From assembly GCA_021805955.1 (NCBI GenBank), contig JAJZDO010000869.1:1-10597 (forward strand): 10,597 bases of DNA, written 5' to 3'. The stretch is from Acidobacteriota bacterium. GTDB lineage: Bacteria > Acidobacteriota > Terriglobia > Terriglobales > Acidobacteriaceae. The translations under genes and the position numbers were made by a program. Within the stretch, counting starts at the first letter, position 1. Each line of letters opens with the position of its first letter. This document shows positions 1 to 7,180 of the stretch, piece after piece. The notes under the pieces are model-generated. The model saw only the letters and a list, made by a program, of their open reading frames with translations. It was not told the DNA's origin and ran no database searches.

Positions 1-17
1 CGTATATATTCCTTGGA
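1..17. repeat. 17-bp perfect direct repeat, copy 1
   Basis: The 17 bases at 1-17 (cgtatatattccttgga) recur exactly at 969-985 in the same orientation. Copy 1 lies inside the reductase coding frame (minus strand SKEYI region). Because it abuts the window edge, the true repeat may be longer on its left side. On the right, the two copies diverge immediately after base 17. Confidence 0.7.
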
Positions 18-773
18 TGAAGAAAGAAAGCGGAAGGTCAGCCTGGGCCGCTCCTCCGCGGGAAAAGTTTTCGTCAGAAATGGGAACGTGGCGTCGCCCA
101 GTTTCTCCACCGACAGGTCTTGATTGCAGGCGGCGCACGTCTCCCGAATGCGATCCAGTTCGCGCAGGAACTCTTCGCGCGGGATGTACTCCTCCACATA
201 CCCAATTTCTTTTTTGTCGAACTTGGCCTCATAGGGACCCCGGCGCGCCACCACAATCACCTCTTCGGTCTGGCGGTGCGGATTGTCCCTGAGCAGCCAG
301 CGCATGATGTCGGCGGCCACATTGCCCATCCCGATAATGGCCACACGCTTGCCCGTGGAGAAGTCCATGGACGCGTAGGGAGGCAGTTGATTGTAGGCAT
401 AGACAAAATCTTTTGCCGAGTAGACGCCCGCGCTGTTTTCGCCGGGCAGACCAAGCTCGTTATAGCCCTGGGCCCCGCAGGAAAATACGATGGCCGAGGG
501 ATTCATCGCGCGCAAGTCGTCCAGCGTCAGATCATATCCATCGCCGATCTTTACATGACCGAGATAATGTAGATTCGGCAGGCCAAGAACCTTGGCAAAC
601 TGCTTGCGCAGTCCAAATTTCATTTTGTCTTTCAGTGGATAGATTCCATACTCCGCCAGGCCGCCAGGCTTAATGTCCCGATTGAAAAGGAACACCTGAT
701 GTCCTGCCAGAGCAATTTTCTGGGCAGCAAACAGACCGGCAGGGCCTGCGCCCACTACAAATACGTTTTTCAT
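1..773 (-). CDS. FprA/adrenodoxin-reductase-like NAD(P)H:ferredoxin oxidoreductase (3' end beyond window)
   Basis: This flavoprotein is expected to pass electrons between NAD(P)H and a ferredoxin-like carrier in the cytoplasm. The frame is open from an ATG at 771-773 (minus strand) to the window edge, giving 257 codons; relatives are about 450-470 residues, so roughly 200 residues are missing. Visible motifs are an N-terminal FAD-binding GAGPAG (residues 8-13), a conserved CGAQ/PGE stretch at about 99-111, the NADP-site signature GMGNVAAD (148-155), and the ARRGP motif (177-180 region) followed by a late FRFL-SS stretch (248-252) that resembles mycobacterial FprA. The GMGNVAAD signature favours FprA/adrenodoxin reductase over GltD-type glutamate synthase subunits, although GltD-like proteins are the main alternative. 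An AGAGG stands about 3 bases before the start. It is transcribed divergently from the M16 protease gene. The physiological partner is unknown. Confidence 0.85.
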   Translation of the reverse strand, partial: MKNVFVVGAGPAGLFAAQKIALAGHQVFLFNRDIKPGGLAEYGIYPLKDKMKFGLRKQFAKVLGLPNLHYLGHVKIGDGYDLTLDDLRAMNPSAIVFSCGAQGYNELGLPGENSAGVYSAKDFVYAYNQLPPYASMDFSTGKRVAIIGMGNVAADIMRWLLRDNPHRQTEEVIVVARRGPYEAKFDKKEIGYVEEYIPREEFLRELDRIRETCAACNQDLSVEKLGDATFPFLTKTFPAEERPRLTFRFLSSSKEYI

Positions 774-812
774 AGGCCTCTTTCTTTCATACCATAAACT
801 CCATCGCTGCCG

Positions 813-828
813 CGTGATACATGTCACA
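813..828. promoter_or_regulatory. Candidate CRP/FNR-family binding site
   Basis: The sequence CGTGA-N6-TCACA (813-828) matches 9 of 10 half-site positions of the E. coli CRP consensus TGTGA-N6-TCACA. Its centre is about 47 bases upstream of the reductase ATG and about 315 bases upstream of the M16 start, so the reductase is the likelier target. The six central bases are not symmetric. That a CRP/FNR-family protein binds here is inference, since many family members use related half-sites. Confidence 0.35.
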
Positions 829-968
829 GTCTTGCAGGGTCTATCGGTCCTTGAAATGCGCGTGGAGTGAACTCGGCTTTCAGGGAGACGTTGCGACCGC
901 TGCTAGTTGGACGTTTGAGAACGGGCAAATATGCGCATCGTTGAGCGCAACTTCTGCGTTGGCAACGG

Positions 969-985
969 CGTATATATTCCTTGGA
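969..985. repeat. 17-bp perfect direct repeat, copy 2
   Basis: Exact copy of bases 1-17, here in noncoding DNA upstream of the M16 protease. On the minus strand the bases can still be read as SKEYI, as in the reductase copy, but that frame is closed by a stop codon a few codons before it, so it is not an intact gene. Confidence 0.7.
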
Positions 986-1135
986 CGCAGGCCGCGGCTA
1001 TCGAAAACCGAAAAGCACTCGTCTAAACTGGTATGTAGCAGTCTGTGAGCGCCAGCGGATTTTGCGATGACGGCCACTGCTCAAGCTTCCAGTCCCTATC
1101 TGTGCACACTCGATCTGAAAAGACACGAACATACA

Positions 1136-3787
1136 ATGCCAAGACAAGCGCTCTCCACCCTGATTCTGCTGCTAGCGGCAGCACTGCCTTCCGCGGCTCA
1201 ATCGAATGTCACTCGGGCCACATTGAAGAATGGGCTGCATGTCATCATCATTACCAACCCGCTGGCGCCTGCCGTCAGCGTGTATGAAAACTACCGGGTG
1301 GGCGGCGACGAAACACCCGCAGGTTTTCCTGGAATGGCGCACGCCCAGGAGCACATGATGTTCCGAGGCTGCTCCGGAATGTCGGCGGACCAGACGGCGG
1401 CCATCTATGCCCAGTTGGGCGGCGACAACAACGCCGATACGCAGCAAAATATTACGCAATATTACGAGACGGTTCCGGCACACGACCTGGACATCGCCTT
1501 GCATGCGGATGCCGACTGCATGAAACAGGCGACCGATTCCGCAGCGGAATGGACGCAGGAGCGCGGCGCGATCGAGCAGGAAGTGGCGCGGGACCTTTCC
1601 GATCCCAGCTATAAACTGATTACCCGCATGAACGGAGACATGTTCGCGGGAACGCCCTACGCGCATGATCCGTTGGGCACCAAGCCATCCTTCGACGCCA
1701 CCACGGCGGAGATGCTGCAGAGTTTCCACGAGAAGTGGTACGCTCCCAACAACGCGACCCTGGTGATTGCCGGCGATGTCGATCCGACCGCGACGATCGC
1801 CACCATCGAGAAACTGTATGGGGACATTCCGAGACGGGCGCTGCCGCCACGCCCGCAGGTGAGTCTGGCGCCCGTCAAGGCGGACAGTTTCACGGTGCCG
1901 ACCGACGACCCCTATATCATTAGCATTCTCGCGTTTCGTATGCCCGGGACGGACAGCCCAGATTATGCCGCAGCCACCATTCTGGCGGACGTGCTGGCCA
2001 GCCAGCGCGGCGCGATTTACGGCCTGGTCGCGGACGGAAAGGCTCTGGGCGCAGGTTTTCAGATGGAGGAGACCTATCGCAAGGCAAGCATGGGGATGGC
2101 CTACGTCGTGTTGCCATCGAACGGGAACCCGGCCGCAATGGACGCAACCATTCGCAAATTGCTGGCCGACGATGTCGCGCAGGGGCTCTCTCCAGACCTG
2201 GTAGCGGCCGCCAAGCGGAGCGAGATTTCTTCGGCGGAATTCAATCGCAACTCCATTCCCGGACTGGCCAATCTGTGGTCGGAGGCAGTCGCCGGCGAGG
2301 GTCGGACATCGCCGGAGCAGGATGTCGACGCGATCAGGAAAGTTACAGTGGAGGATGTGAACCGGGTTGCGAAGCAGTACCTGGTGGAGCAGAACGCGAT
2401 TGTCGGGACGCTGCAACCGCAGCCATCGGGCGCGCCGGTTGCCGGCAAGGGATTTGGCGGCGGCGAAAAAGTGACCAGCGCGCCGACCAAACCAGTGCCA
2501 TTGCCGCCCTGGGCAGAAACTGAACTGAGCAAACTGGCGCTGCCGAAATGGAACCTGCATCCCTCCGACACCGTACTGCCGAATGGGATTCGGCTGATTG
2601 TCCAGACCGACCGAACCACTCCAACCGTCACTGTGATGGGACATATCCGCCATCAAGGCAGCCTGGAAACGCCTGCCGGTCAGGACGGCGTTGGCAGTGT
2701 ACTCGGCGACCTGTTTTCCTACGGCACCACGACGCTTGATCGAATCGCGTTCCAGAAGGCGCTCGATGACATCGGCGCAAATGAGTCCGCAGGTTCGGAC
2801 TTTTCCCTGCAAGTATTGAAACAGTATTTTGACCGCGGACTGTTTTTGCTCGCCGACAACGAACTTCATCCGGCGCTGCCCGCGCCCGCATTCAAAATCG
2901 TGCAGCAGCAGACGTCGCAGTCTCTGGCGGACGTGCTCAAGAGTCCCCGCTACCTGGCCGACCGCGCGCAATCGAAAGGATTGTTGCCACCCAAAGACCC
3001 GGCGTTGCGTCAGGCGACCCCGCAAACGGTCGATTCCCTGACTTTGAACGATGTCCAAAACTATTACGCGAAGACCTTTCGTCCCGATTTGACTACCATC
3101 GTTGTGATCGGAGACATTACACCGGAGGAAGCTCGCGCCGCGATCGAAAAAGACTTCGACAGTTGGAAAGCGACGGGGCCAAAACCTCAGGTGGATCTTG
3201 AGCCTGTCCCGCCCAATCACCCGACGGCGAAAGACGTGCCCGATCCCACGCGTGTTCAAGACAGCGTTTCGCTTTCCGAAGAGCTGCCCATGAATCGCTT
3301 CGACCCTGAGTACTATGCCTTGGAACTGGGCAATCACGTGTTGGGAGGCGGATTCTACGCCACGCGGTTATATCGCGACTTGCGGGAGAAGACGGGGTAC
3401 GTATACTTCGTTTCGAACGCGCTCGCGGCCGAAAAAACACGGACTGTTTTCTCAGTAACGTATGGAGCCAATCCCGGGAATGTCTCGAAGGCGAACGCTC
3501 TGATCGCTCGCGATTTGCGAGAGATGCAAACGACCGACGCCACCCCAGCGGAATTGCAGCAGGCGAAGGCTTTGTTGCTGCGGCAGATTCCGCTGGCGGA
3601 AGCCAGCGAAAGCAGCGTTGCCGCGGGCCTCCTGCGGCGCGCTGTGATGGGACTTCCTCTGGATGAACCGGAAGTTGCGGCGAAGCTCTATTTTTCAATG
3701 ACGGCAGATCAAGTGCGCGCGGCCTTCGCGAAACTCATTCGGCCGGACGATTTCGTTCAGGTGGTGCTGGGTCCGGCGCCGCATTAG
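1136..3787 (+). CDS. Secreted M16-family (pitrilysin/insulinase-like) zinc metalloprotease
   Basis: A zinc endopeptidase probably acting in the periplasm on peptides or small proteins. Starting at the ATG at 1136, the 883-residue product opens with a typical signal peptide: a basic N-terminus, then the hydrophobic STLILLLAAALP, then a likely signal peptidase I site after SAA or SAAQ (residues 18-21). An in-frame ATG at 1067 would add 23 residues that hide this signal, so I prefer 1136, although neither start has a strong Shine-Dalgarno. The inverted zinc motif HAQEH is at residues 69-73, and the third ligand is probably Glu149 in the ERGAIEQE segment, 80 residues after the first His as in the family. 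The second half (from about residue 480) is another M16 fold without HxxEH, but with the substrate-binding GGGF...RLYRDLREKTGYVY motif near 735-760. This active-plus-inactive arrangement is usual for fused M16B proteases. No partner gene is adjacent. Confidence 0.93.
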   Translation: MPRQALSTLILLLAAALPSAAQSNVTRATLKNGLHVIIITNPLAPAVSVYENYRVGGDETPAGFPGMAHAQEHMMFRGCSGMSADQTAAIYAQLGGDNNADTQQNITQYYETVPAHDLDIALHADADCMKQATDSAAEWTQERGAIEQEVARDLSDPSYKLITRMNGDMFAGTPYAHDPLGTKPSFDATTAEMLQSFHEKWYAPNNATLVIAGDVDPTATIATIEKLYGDIPRRALPPRPQVSLAPVKADSFTVPTDDPYIISILAFRMPGTDSPDYAAATILADVLASQRGAIYGLVADGKALGAGFQMEETYRKASMGMAYVVLPSNGNPAAMDATIRKLLADDVAQGLSPDLVAAAKRSEISSAEFNRNSIPGLANLWSEAVAGEGRTSPEQDVDAIRKVTVEDVNRVAKQYLVEQNAIVGTLQPQPSGAPVAGKGFGGGEKVTSAPTKPVPLPPWAETELSKLALPKWNLHPSDTVLPNGIRLIVQTDRTTPTVTVMGHIRHQGSLETPAGQDGVGSVLGDLFSYGTTTLDRIAFQKALDDIGANESAGSDFSLQVLKQYFDRGLFLLADNELHPALPAPAFKIVQQQTSQSLADVLKSPRYLADRAQSKGLLPPKDPALRQATPQTVDSLTLNDVQNYYAKTFRPDLTTIVVIGDITPEEARAAIEKDFDSWKATGPKPQVDLEPVPPNHPTAKDVPDPTRVQDSVSLSEELPMNRFDPEYYALELGNHVLGGGFYATRLYRDLREKTGYVYFVSNALAAEKTRTVFSVTYGANPGNVSKANALIARDLREMQTTDATPAELQQAKALLLRQIPLAEASESSVAAGLLRRAVMGLPLDEPEVAAKLYFSMTADQVRAAFAKLIRPDDFVQVVLGPAPH

Positions 3788-4096
3788 GCCGATTTTCCTG
3801 AAGGTGTATAGCGAAGCAAACGAGCGAATCGCGGCCTTCCCTAAAAGAGAAGTCTGCGCGAACGGTATCTCGGCAACCTATGACATCAGAAGAACCGATC
3901 CAGTACTACAGTTGCGGATAGAAGATTGGCGGAGGCGATCCGCGCTTTCGATCGTGGCAGCACATGGCTCACAATTGATGTCATCTTCGCCACTGGGTCC
4001 AATGCAGCAGATGTTTAAGGTCGTAAGTCTGATACGTTTTCAATTTCCGAGTTGGATAAGTTGATTTCTCCGGAGTACTAACGCAGCCGGAAACAT
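3788..4096. other. Convergent intergenic region, no convincing gene
   Basis: This stretch lies between the convergent ends of the M16 gene and the DeoR-family gene. An 86-codon open frame at 3804-4064 has no ribosome-binding site and an unlikely, motif-free product. A second plus frame (about 3884-4016) reads like a protein for some 30 residues but lacks an ATG and ends at a stop, so it could be a decayed gene scrap. No terminator with a T-run is evident on either strand. Confidence 0.45.
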
Positions 4097-4105
4097 TTAT
4101 CCGGC
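4086..4105. other. Short inverted repeat at the end of the regulator gene
   Basis: GCCGG (4086-4090) and CCGGC (4101-4105) form 5-bp arms around a 10-base loop that contains the stop codon of the minus-strand regulator. A hairpin is possible, but there is no T-run on either side, so it is at best a weak, non-canonical terminator. Confidence 0.2.
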
Positions 4106-4912
4106 GGTCGGCTGGGTTCGGCCGGCAGATGTGCGGTTCTCTTGCCGTCCGGCGACGATGACCTGGACTCCAGATTCCCGCAGAGTGGTGATGTATTTCT
4201 GGTCGGTGCCGGAATCTGTCACCAGCGTATGAATGTCGGTGGATGGCCCGACATAGGCGAACCCTTGATTGCCGAATTTGCTGTGGTCGGCCAATCCGAT
4301 CCGTTCCTTGGCAACTTTCGTGATCTGTTTTTTGATCGAAGCTTCACTCTGACTCGCCGTCGAAATGCCATAGTCCGGATCGATCGCGCTGATGCCCAGA
4401 ACAGCCTTGTCCACTCGAATTTCAGTCAACGACCGCTGCGCCCACAGCCCTGAAAGATAGAAGATATCGCGCTGCAGGTCGCCTCCTGTGCACATGACAT
4501 TGATGTGTGCAGCCCGTTGCAGCTGGCAGACGATCAACGGTGAGTTGGTGACTACCGTGAGACGGTTCCGCTGCAGCAGGTGCACGGCGAGCTCGTACAC
4601 TGTGGTGCTGCCTTCCAGAAAAACTGTATCGCCGTCGAGAATCAATTTTGCGGCTGCTTCCGCAATCCACTGCTTCTGTTCCAGATTGATCCTTCCAAGA
4701 GCTTCATAGGACGGCTGGAAGTTGGTGCTGGTCGTCTTGGAAACGGCTCCTCCATGGGAGCGCACCAGCAAGCCTTCTTCTTCCAGTGCCGCCAGATCTC
4801 TGCGGATCGTCGCGGCGGTCACGCCAAGCGTCGTTTTCAGCTCAGTAGCGCTCACAGTGCGCTGCCTGGCGAGCACTTCACAAATTCGGAAACGCCGTTC
4901 CTCAGCGAGCAT
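4097..4912 (-). CDS. DeoR/GlpR-family transcriptional regulator
   Basis: A 271-residue DNA-binding regulator with the full DeoR layout. The N-terminal winged helix-turn-helix occupies about residues 5-57, with the recognition helix in VTAATIRRDLAALEEEGLL (31-49) and the characteristic RSHGGAV after it. The C-terminal sugar-phosphate sensor domain shows the phosphate-loop motif EGSTTVYELA (100-109), TNS (122-124), GG (143-144) and the DHSKFG motif (209-214). Family members usually repress sugar operons and release DNA when a phosphorylated intermediate binds. The gene is divergent from the aldolase-kinase-isomerase operon with 223 bases between start codons, which makes that operon, and itself, the likely targets. 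The ATG at 4910-4912 is supported by an AGAGGG 8 bases upstream. Residues after about 255 form a low-complexity polar tail. The exact effector cannot be told. Confidence 0.94.
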   Translation of the reverse strand: MLAEERRFRICEVLARQRTVSATELKTTLGVTAATIRRDLAALEEEGLLVRSHGGAVSKTTSTNFQPSYEALGRINLEQKQWIAEAAAKLILDGDTVFLEGSTTVYELAVHLLQRNRLTVVTNSPLIVCQLQRAAHINVMCTGGDLQRDIFYLSGLWAQRSLTEIRVDKAVLGISAIDPDYGISTASQSEASIKKQITKVAKERIGLADHSKFGNQGFAYVGPSTDIHTLVTDSGTDQKYITTLRESGVQVIVAGRQENRTSAGRTQPTAG

Positions 4913-4959
4913 GTTCTAGCCCTCTATATCTCGCACCGCGATGCTTGTCGCCCCGCTGT

Positions 4960-4968
4960 CGATCATAA
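4960..4968. promoter_or_regulatory. Candidate operator half: direct repeat CGATCATAA, copy 1
   Basis: The 9-mer CGATCATAA occurs here and again at 5022-5030, a 62-base offset, close to six helical turns. This copy lies about 48-56 bases upstream of the regulator start codon and is followed directly by another CGAT. A role in autoregulation by the DeoR-family protein is inference from position. Confidence 0.35.
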
Positions 4969-5007
4969 CGATTCTGAGCATAGCAGCAATGCCTCATTTC
5001 CGCAGAT

Positions 5008-5025
5008 ATCGCTCGTCAAAGCGAT
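5008..5025. promoter_or_regulatory. Candidate operator dyad ATCGCT-N6-AGCGAT
   Basis: Perfect 6-bp inverted arms (5008-5013 and 5020-5025) are separated by 6 bases. The dyad ends 29 bases before the -35 hexamer of the operon promoter, and its right arm overlaps the second CGATCATAA repeat. An 18-base dyad beside a DeoR-family gene is a reasonable binding site, but the family has varied operators and I recognise no known consensus. Confidence 0.4.
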
Positions 5026-5030
5026 CATAA
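5022..5030. promoter_or_regulatory. Candidate operator half: direct repeat CGATCATAA, copy 2
   Basis: Second exact copy of the 9-mer found at 4960-4968. It starts inside the right arm of the dyad at 5008-5025 and ends 24 bases before the operon -35 element. Confidence 0.35.
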
Positions 5031-5054
5031 AGGAATAATAATGAACACAAAGGA

Positions 5055-5082
5055 TTGACATTCGAAGCGTTTTCTCGATACT
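5055..5082 (+). promoter_or_regulatory. Sigma70-like promoter of the sugar operon
   Basis: A perfect -35 TTGACA (5055-5060), a 16-base spacer and a -10 GATACT (5077-5082, 4 of 6 matches to TATAAT) precede the aldolase gene. Transcription would begin near 5089-5090 and leave a leader of about 46 bases that carries the G-rich ribosome-binding site. No other comparable promoter was seen inside the operon. Confidence 0.6.
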
Positions 5083-5123
5083 TTATGAAAAGTGTAACCA
5101 AGTTTGCATAGAAACGACAAGCT

Positions 5124-5133
5124 AAGGGGGGGG
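5124..5133 (+). promoter_or_regulatory. Ribosome-binding site with G8 tract before a TTG start
   Basis: AAGGGGGGGG (two A then eight G) ends two bases before the TTG at 5136-5138. Any AAGGGG-type pairing with the 16S tail leaves 4-8 bases of spacing, which fixes TTG as the start in the absence of an upstream in-frame ATG or GTG. Eight identical bases here are prone to length change. Confidence 0.65.
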
Positions 5134-5135
5134 TC

Positions 5136-5948
5136 TTGGGAGACGTTGGAAAGGCAATTCGCCTCAATCGGATTTTGCGGGGGCCAGGACGCGGTTCCCT
5201 GGTGGTTGCGTTCGACCATGCGCTGGTATTGGGGCCAGTACGCGGGACGGAAAATCCAAGTCATCAAATTAGGCAGTTTGCCGATGCCGGTGTGGATGGA
5301 ATTCTGCTCAACCTGGGCCTGCTACGCCACTGCGCGGAATCTCTAGGCCCAGGCAGGACGCCCGGGATCATCGCGCGGATCGATTGGACGACGGTGTGGA
5401 ATTCCCTGTCGGAAGGTGCAGGCGGACTGCTTCGCAGTTGTATGTTGGCAACGCCGGAAGAGGCGCTTCGCCAGGGCGCCGATGCGGTGCTGACGTATAT
5501 GGTGGTGGGCACAGGAGATGCCGACTTCGAGGCCAAGGAGGTTGAGCGCAATGCTCGAGTTGCCCGCGAGTGTGAACAGATCGGAATTCCGCTGATTGTG
5601 GAGACGCTGGCGCGAGGTAAAGGGGTGGAAAACCCGGGCGATTCCAAGTGGTTGAAACTCCACACACGGATGGCCGTGGAGTTGGGAGCCGATGTGATCA
5701 AGACGGATTATGCCGGCAGCGTAGCGGCGATGCGGTCCGTGGTTGAGGAGTGCCCGATTCCAATTCTGGTGCTTGGCGGGAGCCGGAATGCTGCCGCATT
5801 GGATGTGGTTCGCGGAGCAGTCAAGGCTGGGGCTGCAGGCGTTTTCTTTGGTCGCAATGTTTTCCAGGCTGATGATATGCTGGCATTTTTGCGGCAGGCG
5901 CGTGCAGTATTGGATCATGCGGATGCGGGGGTGCTGGCGCAATCATGA
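5136..5948 (+). CDS. Class I aldolase, DhnA/FbaB/LsrF type (DeoC-FbaB family)
   Basis: A 270-residue Schiff-base aldolase, (beta/alpha)8 barrel, expected to split a phosphorylated ketose into DHAP or a similar fragment plus an aldehyde. Motifs: AFDHAL (25-30), TYMVVGTGD (120-128), IVETLARGKG (154-163), then ADVIKTDYAG (185-194) with the probable Schiff-base Lys189, and the two phosphate-binding loops LGGSRN (213-218) and FFGRNVFQ (237-244). Length suits archaeal-type fructose-bisphosphate aldolase and LsrF. Start is TTG at 5136 with a strong G-rich site just upstream. The stop overlaps the next ATG (ATGA), so the two genes are translationally coupled. As first gene of a kinase/isomerase operon it is more likely dedicated to a special sugar phosphate than to glycolysis. 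LsrF-like thiolase activity is an alternative that the sequence alone does not exclude. Confidence 0.9.
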   Translation: MGDVGKAIRLNRILRGPGRGSLVVAFDHALVLGPVRGTENPSHQIRQFADAGVDGILLNLGLLRHCAESLGPGRTPGIIARIDWTTVWNSLSEGAGGLLRSCMLATPEEALRQGADAVLTYMVVGTGDADFEAKEVERNARVARECEQIGIPLIVETLARGKGVENPGDSKWLKLHTRMAVELGADVIKTDYAGSVAAMRSVVEECPIPILVLGGSRNAAALDVVRGAVKAGAAGVFFGRNVFQADDMLAFLRQARAVLDHADAGVLAQS

Positions 5949-7132
5949 CCACAGTGAAGAGTGAGCGAACCGACAGACTCGAGCGCGTGGGCGACCTGCT
6001 GGACGGGCGTCCTGGATTTCGTCTTACTGGCGAGTGGGGGCACGTCTCCATGCTCGAAGGCGGCGGCCACATTTGCGAGATGGTTTCGAATCGCCATCCC
6101 GGAATCAATCCGCTGTGGAGGCCAACGTGGAAGACGATGGAACCGTACCGGTACGACGTAACCACGGATGCTGCAACGTATGGTCCGCTGCCGGATGGGA
6201 GATTGCTGGCGGGGATTGCCGGACACAGTCTTAGCTTCGATTTTTTCGGGCCGCCTTCGGCCGACGAAATTGCAGCCGGACACAGCACGCACGGCGAGGC
6301 GCCTGCTATGCAGTGGAGCGTCTCCGCGGCAAAGGAGACCAGCGCGCCGACTGCCGAATTCAGATTGTCACTGCTGGAAGCAAGAATAGAATTTTCACGC
6401 AAACTCTCGATCGACCTACATGCTCCCGTGGTGTACATCGAGGAATCCGCTACAAACCTGATGAGCCTGGATCGTCCCATCTCCTGGAATGAGCACGTCA
6501 CGCTGGGGCCTCCGTTTCTGGAATGTGGAACGACCATCGTCGACATGCCTGCGACCAAATGCAGAGTTTCTTCCGAGAGTTTCAGTAGCAGTATGTTGGT
6601 GCATCCCGATGCCGACTTTGAATGGCCGATGGCGCCGGGGATGGATGGAAGTCAACACGATTTGCGAACGATGCCGGACAAAATTTACTCGCAATACACG
6701 GCCCAACTGCTCGATCCGCAGGTAGAGTTCGGGTATGTCGCTGCCGCGAACCCTAGATTGCAACTGTTGATGATTTATGTATTCCGTCGCGCGGATTTTC
6801 CATGGGTGGGGAACTGGGAAGAGCGCCTGGCGCGATCCCATGCACCATGGAACCAACAAGCCTTCTGCAGGGGCTTGGAATTCAGCACTACGCCATTTGC
6901 GATTCCCAGGCGAGAGACGATATCGCAAGGCCATTTGTTCAATGAACCTACCTATTGCTGGCTGCCGGCAAAGGCGACGGTCAATCTTCGCTATATGGCC
7001 CTTCTCGTCGATGTGCCGGCGGACTTTCGGGGCGTCGATCGTGTGACGGTGGCAGAGAATGAAGTTCGCATAGTCGAGAGAAAAGCAGGACGAACCTTTT
7101 CGTCACCGGCGAGTGCATTTTTACAAAAATAA
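5945..7132 (+). CDS. Aldose 1-epimerase-like (galactose mutarotase superfamily) protein
   Basis: A 395-residue, largely beta-strand cytoplasmic protein resembling the DUF4432/aldose-epimerase branch of the mutarotase superfamily. Such enzymes interconvert alpha and beta anomers of a sugar. Candidate active-site residues are the HGE motif (116-118), His184 in WNEHVTLGPPFLE (181-193) and Glu312 in GLEFSTTPF (310-318), echoing the His-His-Glu set of mutarotases. No signal peptide or membrane helix. Its ATG overlaps the aldolase stop by 4 bases (ATGA), and it lacks a good ribosome-binding site of its own, so coupling is likely. It may supply the isomerase with the right anomer. The residue assignment rests on motif similarity, and a ligand-binding, non-catalytic role cannot be ruled out. 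Confidence is good for the fold and moderate for the reaction. Confidence 0.72.
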   Translation: MTTVKSERTDRLERVGDLLDGRPGFRLTGEWGHVSMLEGGGHICEMVSNRHPGINPLWRPTWKTMEPYRYDVTTDAATYGPLPDGRLLAGIAGHSLSFDFFGPPSADEIAAGHSTHGEAPAMQWSVSAAKETSAPTAEFRLSLLEARIEFSRKLSIDLHAPVVYIEESATNLMSLDRPISWNEHVTLGPPFLECGTTIVDMPATKCRVSSESFSSSMLVHPDADFEWPMAPGMDGSQHDLRTMPDKIYSQYTAQLLDPQVEFGYVAAANPRLQLLMIYVFRRADFPWVGNWEERLARSHAPWNQQAFCRGLEFSTTPFAIPRRETISQGHLFNEPTYCWLPAKATVNLRYMALLVDVPADFRGVDRVTVAENEVRIVERKAGRTFSSPASAFLQK

Positions 7133-7180
7133 AAACGTCCACGCGCTTGGCGAGTGATGGATGATCGTTAGGACAGCTGC

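Larger units (their letters stand above)
774..1135. other. Divergent intergenic region, no convincing gene
   Basis: About 360 bases lie between the divergent starts of the reductase and the M16 protease. Short open frames on both strands (for example 821-1048 plus and 880-1077 minus) have no recognisable motif, no good ribosome-binding site and a composition typical of chance frames. The region holds a CRP/FNR-like dyad at 813-828 and the second copy of a 17-bp repeat at 969-985. It must contain the promoters of both genes, but I see no strong -35/-10 pair that I would commit to. Confidence 0.5.

Noticed and set aside
821..1077. Short ORFs on both strands between the reductase and the M16 gene
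   Set aside because: No ribosome-binding site or motif, and they overlap each other on opposite strands.
1067..1135. Upstream ATG extending the M16 protein by 23 residues
   Set aside because: The signal peptide begins at the ATG at 1136; the extension would bury it, and neither site has a strong ribosome-binding sequence to argue otherwise.
1172..3337. 721-codon open frame on the minus strand, antisense to the M16 protease
   Set aside because: It shadows the protease gene in a high-GC codon context; the product is rich in Arg, Gly, His and Val with no motif, while the plus frame has clear M16 signatures.
3804..4064. 86-codon ORF after the M16 gene
   Set aside because: No ribosome-binding site, no recognisable motif, unlikely composition. 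A different frame (about 3884-4016) looks slightly more protein-like but has no start codon.
4580..5038. 152-codon plus-strand ORF opposite the DeoR-family gene
   Set aside because: It is antisense to a regulator with full DeoR motifs and crosses the divergent control region; its product has no family features.
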